Source: Adiantum capillus-veneris (Eukaryota > Streptophyta > Polypodiopsida > Polypodiales > Pteridaceae). Taken from it: DNA of 64,000 bases. Shown here one piece after another: positions 34,077 through 44,238 of this stretch. Position numbers and translations under genes: made by a program. The stretch is taken from NCBI GenBank assembly GCA_014529385.2, contig CM043958.1, forward strand, positions 82,705,525-82,769,524. Reading direction: 5' to 3'. The notes below the pieces were generated by a model. That model was not told where the DNA came from. It searched no databases and worked only from the letters and a program-made list of their open reading frames with translations. Numbering within the stretch: position 1 is the first letter of the stretch; each line of letters opens with the position of its first letter.

Positions 34077-36018
34077 ATATGTATGGGATCGCTTTGATGA
34101 GGTATATTAGAGACTCTCCTCTAAGATTGGCTCTAGGGTTAGCAACAGTCCCTAATTAACACTCTCTTTGGTTGAAATACGAGTAACTTGGTCTCTAGCA
34201 GTAGGGTTTCTATTCTGGTACAATCTACCTGATCACAAATACATCAAGAATTCACTTTGCAAAACCCTAACCTACTACCTCTTTTGATGTATCCGTATCC
34301 CTTGATTGAAAGCACTTTATTGAAAGCACTTTGAGCCGCACACTCTAGCTCTTGTAATTTGTACTATGAGTTTACAATCGCTCTGTTAGTCAAAATTTGA
34401 AACCAGCAAAATTTTATCGCACTTTTGGTGGTAGAGTCTCTTGTTTTGCTTGTAATATGCACAAATCAAATCCAAACTAAATTTTGAAAAGACCACTATG
34501 CTTCTAGGGACTAGTGCTAGCTATGGTATGAGGTTGAGCTCAATATGTCACAGGGGGCATGGATCGCAATCAATGTACCTTTGTGTCAGAATGCACTGAA
34601 ACTTGGCACACAGCTTCCTCTCACTCCATTGATCCCTACTATATGGTTTTTATGTGATTCAAATCAATTTAGGTCACTCAAAAGTCAAACTCTAGGTCTG
34701 TGTGGATGTTTTGGCCTCAAAGTGCTTTTGCCCTCTTGTGACCCACTTCTTGAAGCTTTTTTACTGTCTTGCTTTAGGGTATTTTGTTTGTATAGGTCTC
34801 TGCTGCATGTATATATGGTCTCTGTCCAAAAAATCAGAAAAAGTATATGGATTACGATCCATGTTCCATCAAATCAGGAGCCCAAATTTACACAAAATTG
34901 GTCTAAGAAACTAGCAATATTGAGAAAGTTATACTTGCTACTCTAAAATGTCTCGTATTCTCCAACAATCAAAAAACTCAGCCATCATTATACTATGCTA
35001 TATAGCATATTAGGTCCCCCAAAACTCAAGGAAGATTAGCTTTATGTTATACATTACACTTACACAATCAAAATTGAATTTGGATATCAAGAAAGCGAGG
35101 AATCCCAAACTCCGAGCGAAGTTTTTCAAGCGATGATAAAATCGAGCGAGTCAATGAGAGACACTTGATTAGAACACACATAGCCAAGAGCTCCTATATG
35201 TCACTCATTTCTGTAAGTCACTCATTTCTTCACTTGAGAGACTAAATAAATTGGCCCTAGACCTCCTAAAGATGGTGATTAATTTAAGAATGGATATGTG
35301 AAGCAAGAGGTAGGTACTAGCAAGCCCGACACTGGATAACTCTTGAGCTTGTTCTTTCTTGTGTTTTTTGCTAGCAAGTAAAAGAAGCCTCATAGATTTT
35401 TCATTGCCCAAAGGAATTCTGTAAGTTTATGAAAATCGATTTTCCCTAACATTGTTGAAATTTTGTCTACAGGCTTTCATGTACATTAGCGCTCGACCTT
35501 GCCGCCGCCCCCCCCCCCCCCCCCTCCTCACTTTTGCACTATATTTGAATATTCTTCAACTATTTGCTTAATTAAAGCATGCCTATTATTTTTCAAATTT
35601 TTGCCTAATTATAGCAGAACTTAGACCTTAGTATTTTTCAATTGTTTGCTTAATTATAGTAGACCTTAGTATTTTTCAACTCTTTGCTCATGGGGTAACC
35701 TTATTAATCAACTATCGTGAATATTTTAGGGTGCTGCAAATTGAGACCGTCACCTATTTCTTGCTATTTGTTGACCAGTATCAGTAGCCTCATTGAGTTT
35801 TATAAGGAATCTAGCAAGCTCACAAAAGACAAAATGGAAAGTCGACTACTGCATGTTTGTCTCCCCACCTTTCGTGAAAGGGAGAATCTTGCTCCCCACT
35901 TGTTATAAATCCTCCCCCCCCCCCCCCCTCTTTATCTCTCATTGTGCATGCAATAAACAAAGACGCCAAAGTCCAAATCCTCTGTTTGCATGTGGAAAAC
36001 CTCTCCCTCCTCTCTCTC

Positions 36019-36022
<4 letters not shown>
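34077..36022. other. no gene; two poly-C runs
   Basis: May include the 5' LTR of the minus-strand Gypsy whose gag starts at 34076, but no boundary could be set. Homopolymer C runs lie at 35508-35524 (17) and 35914-35928 (15). Short frames only. Confidence 0.5.

Positions 36023-36062
<40 letters not shown>
36023..36062. repeat. (CT)n microsatellite
   Basis: About 40 bases of CT within a wider CT-rich patch from 36003. Confidence 0.95.
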
Positions 36063-36065
<3 letters not shown>

Positions 36066-36246
36066 AATGTGCATCCCGTCTTTGATGACTCTATGGAAAT
36101 TCATGTGATGTAGCTTGCACATAGAAAGACTCTATCCCTTCTCGGCAAGGCAACAAGGCTGCCCACCACCGCATCCACATCCAGTAGTGCCACCGCCATC
36201 AAGTGCAAAGATTGTTGGGGGTAGTGTTTTGTTTTTTTAAAGAGGC

Positions 36247-36248
<2 letters not shown>

Positions 36249-36287
<39 letters not shown>
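36249..36287. repeat. (CT)n microsatellite
   Basis: About 39 bases of CT. Confidence 0.95.
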
Positions 36288-36289
<2 letters not shown>

Positions 36290-36535
36290 ATGGCTTCTGA
36301 AACCCTATGATGAGTAGGTGCAGGAAGCATTTCCACCCAACTCATAATGGTGTGTGGTCAGGGTGAGAATCTAAATTGCTAATCATAAATTTTTTGCTAA
36401 CAATAAGTACATTCGAGCTTCCGCTCTCTCTCTTTCTCTCCTTATATAGTAAAAAATATATCTCTCAAAGGGTCTACGCCAGCGCAAACCATTTGAGGGA
36501 TTTTTTTTTTTAATAACACATTGAAGAGCTTTAGA

Positions 36536-36688
36536 GTAGATCCAAAGAAAATTTTTGCAAAGTGCCGATTTTTTAAACAATTTAACTCTATTTTCTTATA
36601 TTTTTCAAGCGAATTTTTTCCTTCTCCGCCTGCTATCAACCGGCTCAAGGCTAAGGTGATGCGCACTTTTCTCGAACATTGGCCGGGT
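36536..36688 (+). repeat. left inverted-repeat arm
   Basis: Pairs with 38021-38173 in inverted orientation, roughly 75-80% similar by eye. Confidence 0.75.
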
Positions 36689-36795
36689 GTGGACGCTTCG
36701 AGATAGTTTATTTTATAAAAAAAAACATTGAAGTGCACATTGAAGAGTTGAAGCGCACATTGAAGAGTTTTACCAAGTAAAAGGCTTTTGCATCG

Positions 36796-36798
<3 letters not shown>

Positions 36799-36840
<42 letters not shown>
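36799..36840. repeat. (GA)n microsatellite
   Basis: About 42 bases of GA inside the MULE-like element, between the left arm and the inner inverted repeat. Confidence 0.95.
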
Positions 36841-36848
<8 letters not shown>

Positions 36849-36851
36849 TAA

Positions 36852-37078
36852 AAAATAAATAAAAGTCTTTGACTTTGAATTCACTAACACAAGGTAAGGA
36901 GAGAGTTTTTTTTAAAAAAACCCTCCCCAAAGGATCCGGGTGCAAGGTAAGGAGAGAGTTTTTTTAAAAAAAACCCTCCCCAAAGGATCCGCGCCCGGAT
37001 CCTTTGGGGAGGGTTTTTAAAAAAAAAACTCTCTCCTTACCTTGTGTTAGTGAATTCAAAAGTCAAAGACTTTTATTT
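36852..37078. repeat. inner inverted repeat with a duplicated arm
   Basis: A block GGTAAGGAGAGAG-T/A run-CCCTCCCCAAAGGATCC occurs twice in direct order (36893 and 36945) and once inverted (36997-37041). The inversion continues outward through TTAGTGAATTCAAAG/AAAGTC to about 36860 and 37075. The transcript would form a long hairpin. It lies at the edge of the GC-rich cargo. Confidence 0.9.
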
Positions 37079-37097
37079 TTATTTTGTCCAAGGCTCC

Positions 37098-37604
37098 ATG
37101 GGAGCCGCTCGCCTTCGGGTGAGGAATGTTGCTAAGTGCTGCCAGTGTTGTGGCCATGCGACTTCGGAGGAAGTCTGGTGCAAGGGTTGCGGCCAAGAAA
37201 ATGCTTTTGGAGTTTGGGGGCTACTACGTCCTTGGTCGGTCCTTGGGTGTTGGTGCAGCTTGCCACCTCAGAATGCAGGGCCCGTAATATCATGCAGAAG
37301 GGCTTCTTGGGTTGGCAACCTTCATCGGCAACTGGATTGTGAGGCTTTTAGCTTGGCTTATTTGGGCCGTTGGTTATCCTGCAGGTGGTTGATGCTGGTT
37401 GATAGCACACAATGCTCGGATTTGTATGCAGTGATTGTGGGGGGCAAGGTGGGTTGGAGGGAGTGGGCTATTAATGTGGCAGATGCTCAGATCACTAGTG
37501 GCACCCTCTTCCTTGTCTTGCTTGATGATGGGTGTGGCGCCCTTCCTTGCCATGAGAGGTTGATGGTTGTCCTTGCTGGTTCGTTTGGTCGGCTGGAGCT
37601 TTGA
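37098..37604 (+). CDS. cargo ORF with paired CxxCG motifs, unknown
   Basis: ATG at 37098 (MGAARLRVRNVAK) opens 168 codons to TGA at 37602. The N-terminus has CQCCGHATSEEVWCKGCG, two CxxC-G knuckles 10 residues apart, as in zinc ribbons. The rest is Trp/Cys/Leu-rich without recognisable domains. The frame also extends upstream into the inner inverted repeat (to 37044). The opposite strand has an open frame at 38020-37616, so coding direction is not certain. Most likely a piece of captured sequence. Confidence that it encodes a real protein is low. Confidence 0.3.
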   Translation: MGAARLRVRNVAKCCQCCGHATSEEVWCKGCGQENAFGVWGLLRPWSVLGCWCSLPPQNAGPVISCRRASWVGNLHRQLDCEAFSLAYLGRWLSCRWLMLVDSTQCSDLYAVIVGGKVGWREWAINVADAQITSGTLFLVLLDDGCGALPCHERLMVVLAGSFGRLEL

Positions 37605-38020
37605 AGTGGTTTTTTCTATTTGGTGGTGTTGGTATGAGTCTCTCCTTTTTTGGGATGGAGGTCATCTTGTTTATTCTTCTTGCAGCAATATTTGGAATGG
37701 CTTCCTGGGCATGGTGGTCGACGTTGGCAGCGGGTCTTCGTGGTGGCTCCAGGAGAAGGCTCATCGGTGATGGGGACAGTGGGCCCCGCCCTGTGCTCGA
37801 CATGCTTAGAGGATCTTATATTTCTCTTTTGGTTGTTGAGGTATGCGCATGTTCTCCTTCTAGTTATTATGCGGATCTGTAGTGGTTGTTGATGTCTATC
37901 GGTTGGTGTTATGGTCGGGTAGGGGCTCCCTGTAAAAGCCCGTTGTAATGTTTTTTGTGTACTGTTCGTGCTTTTGTTGTATGATGCCATGGCTCGGTGG
38001 AAAAATGGCTCTCTTTGCAA

Positions 38021-38173
38021 CCGGCTAGTGTTTGGGAAAAGTGTGCCTTATCTTAGCCTTGATCTGGTTGATGGGAGCCGGAGAAGGACAAAATTTTCTT
38101 TAAAAAATCTAAGAAAATAGAGTTAAATTGCAAAAAATGTTGGCACTTTGTAAAATTTTCTATTTGAATCTAC
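38021..38173 (-). repeat. right inverted-repeat arm
   Basis: Partner of 36536-36688. Confidence 0.75.
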
Positions 38174-38258
38174 CCTCACAACAATTTCGTATGCTTTGAA
38201 ATTGATTTTTCTAAGTATTGGCGTCGGTGCACACCCTTTGAGGATTTTTTTTATTTTG

Positions 38259-38284
38259 AGAGAGAGAGAGAGAGAGAGAGAGAG
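38259..38284. repeat. (GA)n microsatellite
   Basis: About 26 bases of GA at the outer edge of the right arm. Confidence 0.95.
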
Positions 38285-38750
38285 TCGCTTCTTTCTTTTC
38301 CATTTTTATACACATCGAAGAGTTTTTTTTAAAAAAGGTCCATTCACTTTTGTATATTAGAATGGCTTCTAAGTCCCTTGTCACACTAAGGCGCCAGTCC
38401 CACCCTCTTTTTGCAGATGGTTGTTAACGATGTTGTCACACTCGACTCGGAAACAAAGTTGCACATTTTTCTTACTGAGTGGGAGTAGCCAAGGTGGTTA
38501 AATCTCTGGCTTAATTGCTGTCTATTAGGGTTCAATGCCTCTAAAACTCACACATGCACTTTTTGAATGTTGTTCATTGCTTGGAGAACTTGGTCATGTA
38601 TGCGAGGCCATCCTTCTGACTTGAGGTGGAGGCCAACATTTTCCTTTTCATTTGCAAATGACTGGCTACCACCTCCACATGGTTTGTGCTTCCTTGCCCT
38701 AGTGTGACATGGGCCTAAGACACATTGATTTTCTCATTCAAGAATACGAT

Positions 38751-38753
<3 letters not shown>

Positions 38754-38812
<59 letters not shown>
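38754..38812. repeat. (CT)n microsatellite
   Basis: About 59 bases of CT. Confidence 0.95.
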
Positions 38813-38817
<5 letters not shown>

Positions 38818-39213
38818 GATGGAGAAGAGGGATCAACAATTAGGCTTCTAACAATTTTAAGAGTCTCAAAGATGAATAGAGACCATCCCAAGGAATCTTA
38901 CCCTTTTGTGAGTTTTAAAATTCAATATTTCTCAACAATTAGGCTTCTGACACATGGTGCTTCTCAAGACGTCATTCTCCCTCTTCTCAATGCCATCATT
39001 GCATGTCTCTCTCAATTATAAGAGTTAGATACTATGTATATATTAAAGATTCTCTCCCCTTCATTTTTCTACCTAACTAACAACCCTCACCCACATGTAT
39101 GCCTTGCCTCGCTTGTGCAACACACTGCACCTTGGAGCTTGCTTTGCTTTCTTAGTAGCTTACACCTTAGCCTACATTCACAAGCACATGTGCAGAATGA
39201 GAATGAGAATGAG

Positions 39214-39216
<3 letters not shown>

Positions 39217-39264
<48 letters not shown>
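39217..39264. repeat. (GA)n microsatellite after (GAATGA)n
   Basis: A short GAATGA hexamer run from about 39197 passes directly into about 48 bases of GA. Confidence 0.95.
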
Positions 39265-39266
<2 letters not shown>

Positions 39267-39479
39267 ATGTGAGAGGAGACATAGTCTTGTGCGTTAAGGT
39301 CAACGAGAGAAGAGAGCGCATTTGCAGTAGGAGAGAAAGAGTGAGGGGATACAAGAAGAGAGACAGAGAGCATGCAGTATATCTACACCCTATAGCTCTT
39401 GGGGTCAAAGATTCATAAGTCGTGTCTCTTGAATAAGGATGTGAAGATGAGAATCAATACACATAGATAACTCCTCTAT

Positions 39480-39480
<1 letters not shown>

Positions 39481-39517
<37 letters not shown>
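39481..39517. repeat. (GA)n microsatellite
   Basis: About 37 bases of GA. Confidence 0.95.
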
Positions 39518-39520
<3 letters not shown>

Positions 39521-40143
39521 GAAGAAAACTATAGACATGGTCCCTACGTGGCATGCCCCCCTCTACTTAATCCATCATATTGAGGATGGGGCTCAAACTG
39601 CACCACATAGGAAAACATAAGCCCATATCATATAAATATCCACTCGAATTTTTGGTTCGCTCGGAGAATGTCGCTCGGTGTATGGTAAGACTCCAAGAAA
39701 GCCACCAAAAAATCATAAAAGTGCTAATTTTGGCCAAAAAACAGGATTATGCAATTCTTGTAAGCTGGTCATAACTTTCAATCTTAACACTTAGCTCTCC
39801 CTACAAGCATCAAAACATGTTGAGAACTATGAAGGCTTAACCTCTAGCAATCTAAACCTCACAAACATGAAGTTTAGAGTGGTATAGTTGCAAAAAATTG
39901 AAAAAAAGCCAAAAAGAGGACTCGTTTTTCCACACAGTCTAGGTTCAAAAATGTTGTGCAAGAGTAAGATTAATGGTGAAATCGATACTCCAGAAAAATT
40001 GTCAAGTTTTTTTCAGCTCATAAGGCAACTTTATGGATATATAGCACCTAGAAATTCATTTTTATACTCTTCAAATAATTCAAGCAAAATGGTCACTTAA
40101 CAGGACACAAAAGTGTCCAAGGACATAAAAGTGTCCTGTTACC

Positions 40144-40379
40144 ATTCTAGTGCTATATAGCCTTGCCGGAAAAAAATCTAATGCCAATGTCAATATTCTC
40201 TCAATAGCAATTGAAAACTCAAAAAATTTCCCTTCAGAGGATCATGTCCTCATCAAGATTTCTTTACAATCTCTATACGGAGATGACAGGCCTATAGCAT
40301 CAGAAGAGAGCAAACCTCACTCTCTACCGACTTTGCCATCTTTCATAGGGAAACATGAAGCGAAATCCAAGGTGAGTGT
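40144..40379 (+). pseudogene. older Gypsy polyprotein, left part (split by insertion)
   Basis: Open + strand frame with KSNANVNILSIAIENSKNF and EDHVLIKISLQSLYGDDRP. It ends at the 5' LTR of the 40380-50678 element. Joining base 40379 to 50684 (one copy of AGTGT kept) continues the same frame (VSVVPSQWN) for about 60 codons, which shows the two parts were one ORF before the insertion. Confidence 0.72.
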
Positions 40380-41056
40380 TGTCATAAAATATAATATCTA
40401 ACTTTACCAAATTATTTTCTCATATTAAACTAATCGTTTAATATGCGAAGATAAAAGGGGAACAAGAGTTAGGATATAGATATGTGCTTCTAGATCTATC
40501 TGAACAGGGGACCAAAAGGAGAAATGGTTGCATCTTAATAGGGGTCCAAAAGGAGGCAGTCTATCAAAGAGCAACGTGCATCTAATGGAGCTTAAAAGAC
40601 CTTAGGGTTAGCTTCATTAAAGACCTCCAAAAGTTAGTGTTAAAAGTCCTTTGACTTAGGCAAGCTAGGGCCGACCTTGAGGTGGGAATCCTACACAAGC
40701 ATGAGGTGTTTTTTGGCTTGCTAACTAAAGTGCTTAAAGTGTTTGTGGGACCCTTGCCCAAGCTTGAGGTGATTCTCATGCTTAAATGACTAAGGTTCTT
40801 GAAGTTTTCAATTCAAAGATAAACTCTCAAGAGGCATAAACTGTTTCCAGGCTTGATTGACTAAGTGCTTGAAGTGTTCAATTCAAACCAAATGACTTAA
40901 GAAGCATAGAAGACACATGTCAAAATCCTCCACATGTAGCCCCCATGATGTGCTTGAATCCTATTGGATAGGCTTTAAAGGGGTCCAATGAGAATTTAGA
41001 TACATAAAAATAAATAATTAAGTTCTTTCTCTCAAAGAGGAAAAAGCGGACACATG

Positions 41057-41059
<3 letters not shown>

Positions 41060-41112
<53 letters not shown>
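41060..41112. repeat. (GA)n microsatellite in the 5' LTR
   Basis: About 53 bases of GA, homologous in position to the tract at 49868 in the 3' LTR. Confidence 0.95.
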
Positions 41113-41117
<5 letters not shown>

Positions 41118-41555
41118 CAAGCTTGAGAGGAGGTATACTCTCCCACACACACACACATTCTCTCATTGTGTGAAGTGCAAAGTGCAAGAGCTCCATCTCC
41201 TTCTCCAAGCTTGTTGAGAAGTGGAGAGCCTACACCAACACTCTTGGCTATGGAATGCAAATCTAACCAAGAGCCATGCTTCAATGATTAATCTAGCCAT
41301 CTTCTTCATATTCATTACTATGTTATTATGATATGCTAAGCAAGAAGATTGATGATAAGTGAGGAACTATTTCTTTCTCCTGTGAATGATTCTTTTTCCT
41401 CTTCCCTACCCTCATTCCCAGCTAGCGCCTCCACCTTCGAAGGTGTTTGAAGCCTTGGGACTGAGGCTTGGGATAGTTAATTCTTTTTGCAAAGTTTATG
41501 TTATGCTCGTGATGCATGAAGCTTTTATCTTCATAGCATCACCAAGGTCACAAGG

Positions 41556-41831
41556 TGTTGGAACCTGCGGCTAGCTATGGTGGGTGTAGCCTGAGGCAAG
41601 CCATGGCATGGAAGATGAGCAGCAGAAAACGAGAGAAAAAGAGAGAGCGAGAGCAAGAGACGACACACAAAAGCAGCAAAAAAAATAAAATCAATGCTAT
41701 GTTCTTGATTATTTTCTCATTACATATATATAACTTGAAACTTCTCATGCAAAATTGAACTGCACTTGTATCTGCATGGCTATAAGAGCCGTTTCCCATG
41801 GGTGTCGACAATTTGGGCTTGAAACCCAACA
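41556..41831 (-). repeat. 3' LTR (276 bp) of the tubulin-carrying element
   Basis: Contains GAGAAAAAGAGAGAGCGAGA and a TATATATA run near 41725. Confidence 0.93.
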
Positions 41832-41845
41832 ATCCCCCCCTCAAG
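41832..41845 (-). other. polypurine tract
   Basis: Minus strand CTTGAGGGGGGGAT, abutting the 3' LTR. Confidence 0.85.
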
Positions 41846-42461
41846 CCCGAACTAGACAAAACCTCTCATGATACCTTGAGTTTTTGGTATACTCGTCAAC
41901 CGTGAGTTTTAGGTTTTCTCACAACCAAGGATTTTTGGTTTATCCATAACCTGGTGCTAGGTCAGTAACCCCCCCTTGAACAGATAGGGTGTAGGTCAAA
42001 TATGAAGCTACCAAAAATGGAGTTTTTGGATCACTGCCAAACCTTGGGTTTAAGGTGTACCCAGTAACCTCATGAGAAGCAGTAACAACAGGCTGAGAAC
42101 TAAGAAAAAATGGGATGTCTTACCATTTATGGATGGCAGTGTCTATATCCCGTACAAATTGTCATCATAATAAAAAACACGACTGGCTTAAGAGAGGATT
42201 TCAATCATCATGATACATTTTTCATCAATACATCATTCCATATGAGTGGTTTTTTGTTTCTGGCATAGAGAAGCTCATGTGAACAATCTCTAAATAGTAA
42301 AATAAGGCTATTTAAACGTTGATAATAAAGCCGAACTGTAAACAAATATTCATGCATTTTTAACAATAAAAATGGCATGCTTTGTTTCTTCATCCATCAT
42401 CGCTTACGTCAACCACCATTAGTGTCGTTCCCATGCAGTATACGTTGTTGCAGCTTGTCGC

Positions 42462-42865
42462 CATCCCTTGGGATTCTTGCCATAATCGTCTGACAGGCGT
42501 TCTAAAGAAGCGACCCCAAGCCGAAGCCCGTACCACCTCCTTCTGCACTTCCTTACTCGATCTAGGAAAATATGAACAATATCATTTCCCTCTGTATAAT
42601 GCCCTCGAGCAAAGTTGTTAGTTGCATTTTCCTTTCCAGATATTGATTTCTTTGGATTAAAAACTTGTCTGTAAGGTCCACTGCGAACGTTTTCAATCAC
42701 ACTGGGCTCTAAATTCACAAAGATGGCCCTTGACACATGCTTTCCTGCACCAGTCTTGCTGAAGAATGTCATTGGGCATGAGACCGTCGAGGGAGATTCC
42801 ATGTTTGAGGCGAAAGAGTTCCTAGCCACCATTATTTACTTGGCTGCCGGCCTGATCTCTCTCAT
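42462..42865 (-). pseudogene. captured alpha-tubulin fragment (N-terminal GTPase domain)
   Basis: Minus strand from an ATG at 42865. MRE, the alpha-tubulin start, is followed in a shifted frame by DQAGSQV and [18 protein letters not shown]. Then comes [20 protein letters not shown] (alpha-tubulin TGAGKHVPRAVFVDLEP), [20 protein letters not shown] and [11 protein letters not shown] (RGHYTIGKE), DRVRK, a gap of roughly 20 residues, and the tubulin signature [12 protein letters not shown] (DNA 42511-42540), ending with ERLSDDYGK. It covers about the first 165 residues of a 450-residue protein, without introns, with small deletions, stops and frameshifts. About 400 bases upstream, to the primer-binding site, may be captured 5' UTR. 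Not functional; it would be a source of tubulin-homologous transcript. Confidence 0.9.
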
Positions 42866-43249
42866 GGCACAGACCTCAGAACCATGCAAGCTTAAACACA
42901 CAAACAGTACCCTTCCTTCGCAAGAGTTGGAGGGCATAAAGCGAACGGAGATGAGCTAAGTCGAGACGTGGGAGAGTTCGGTTTCTGTGTATTTGTGCTG
43001 CCTGGGCGCGCATGTGAGGATGACGATAGATTTTAATATCAACTGTTGACGCTTGCACTCCTGTGTGCTCAAACCTCCTTGCAACTGCGTTTGGATATGC
43101 AACTAGTGGCTGCAGAGGCACCGCCTGTGGGTGTCTTGAGAAGCCAGCACCAAGAGCCTTGAGATGCTATTCGCAAAGCTTCCTGCCTCCGTCTGCCACT
43201 CTTAAACGACGCCTGAGCATTGGCCAGCACCGCTGCAGCGAGCACCAAA

Positions 43250-43261
43250 GCTTTGATACCA
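43250..43261 (-). other. primer-binding site, tRNA-Met type
   Basis: Minus strand TGGTATCAAAGC, one base from the usual plant Met site. Confidence 0.9.
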
Positions 43262-43263
43262 GT

Positions 43264-43537
43264 TGTTGGAACCTGCGGCTAGCTATGGTGGGTGTAGCCT
43301 GAGGCAAGCCATGGCATGGAAGATGAGCAACAAAAAACGAGAGAAAAAGAGAGAGCGAGAGCAGGAGACGACACACAGAAGCAACAAAAAAAAAAAGCAA
43401 CGCTATGTTCTTGATTATTTTCTCATTACATATATATAACTTGAAACTTCTCATGCAAAACTGAACTGCACTTGTAACTGCATGGCTATAAGAGCCGTTT
43501 CCCATGGGTGTCGACAATCTGGGCTTGAAACCCAACA
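43264..43537 (-). repeat. 5' LTR (274 bp) of the tubulin-carrying element
   Basis: Partner of 41556-41831. Confidence 0.93.
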
Positions 43538-43836
43538 CAAGGAACACAAAAATTGTATTGTACCAAGCTCTCTTGATGGGAGAATATAGAATACAAACGC
43601 CTTTTGGAGGGGGGACCGGCTCCAAGTAAATCCGGTCCTCAACTATTGTCATCTACTCTAATACTCTCTCCCTCTTGCAAAAGTATTGTTCATGCCAAGC
43701 TAATTAAGTACTATGTTTATGTTTCTATGATCAATTAAGTTCACCCTCTATGTTCTCAAAGTAATCTCACAAAAATGCTGACTCTAATTCTCTTACTTCC
43801 ACTATTCTCAAAGTTCATAGGCCATTTCCATTACAT

Positions 43837-43848
43837 TGGTATCAGAGC
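43837..43848 (+). other. primer-binding site of the 40380 Gypsy element
   Basis: TGGTATCAGAGC directly after the LTR end. Confidence 0.95.
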
Positions 43849-44238
43849 ATTTGGTTTCACTTTTTCTTGCTTAAGAAGAGAGGTCCTTAAGTAGCCTATT
43901 AATGGTTTATTTTGTTAGGGTAAGTGGGACTGGGATCTATTATCGGTTTTTTTGTGCCCACTATGTGGGATATGGTGCACACCTCGGGAGATTTGGTCTT
44001 AATAATGGGGTCTTTTTAGACTTGCCTATGGCTTTACCATTATTGATCCATAAGAAGTCCAAAAGGAGCTATCTCTCGACAATTCTGCTATGTTAGAGCC
44101 ACTCCACTACTCTCTATAATTAACCAATTTGAGCCGTGGGTGTAGATACTTAAGTGCTAATTTTCAAAGGCTAAGAGAAGTAGCAACTAAGGTTTTGAAT
44201 TGCCAAAGGATACACTAAGTAAACACATAAGTATAATT

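Larger units (their letters stand above)
36465..38248. mobile_element. MULE-like element with long inverted repeats and GC-rich cargo
   Basis: 36536-36688 and the reverse complement of 38021-38173 align over about 153 bases (for example CAATTTAACTCTATTTTCTTA in both arms). Weaker similarity extends outward to CTCAAAGGGT at about 36465 and 38248. The interior 37090-38020 is markedly GC- and TGG-rich compared with the AT-rich arms. No transposase is present. Long inverted repeats around compositionally foreign DNA is the signature of Pack-MULE-type gene capture, though a 9-bp target duplication was not found. Confidence 0.6.
38285..40143. other. gene-poor stretch with microsatellites
   Basis: No domain was recognised. 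The phrase CAACAATTAGGCTTCT occurs at 38833 and 38935. The 11-base inverted repeat TAACAGGACAC / GTGTCCTGTTA at 40098-40108 and 40131-40141 encloses a second smaller GGACA...TGTCC pair. Microsatellites are listed separately. Confidence 0.5.
41556..43537 (-). mobile_element. non-autonomous LTR retrotransposon carrying an alpha-tubulin fragment
   Basis: LTRs of about 275 bp (41556-41831 and 43264-43537; TGTTGGAACC...AAACCCAACA, about 96% identical by eye). Perfect target duplications CAAGG at 41551-41555 and 43538-43542. On the minus strand the primer-binding site TGGTATCAAAGC (43250-43261) follows the 43.3-kb LTR and the purine tract (41832-41845) precedes the 41.6-kb LTR, fixing its orientation. 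The 1.43-kb interior has no gag or pol. Its only recognisable content is the tubulin piece, so it must depend on other elements for transposition. Confidence 0.94.
40380..43835 (+). repeat. Gypsy 5' LTR, interrupted at 41551-43542
   Basis: Left segment 40380-41555, right segment 43538-43835. It carries the GA microsatellite at 41060, as does the 3' LTR, so the tract was present when the element inserted. Confidence 0.93.

Noticed and set aside
35508-35524. Poly-C runs as assembly gaps or adapters
   Set aside because: Surrounded by ordinary sequence on both sides. Length may be inaccurate, but nothing indicates vector.
37616-38020. Minus-strand ORF in the MULE-like cargo as the real gene
   Set aside because: Kept as a possibility, but Lys/Thr/Pro-rich with no domain; the plus-strand frame has the CxxC pairs. 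Neither is convincing.
42462-42865. A functional tubulin gene
   Set aside because: Only about a third of the protein, with stops, shifts and an internal gap, inside LTRs.
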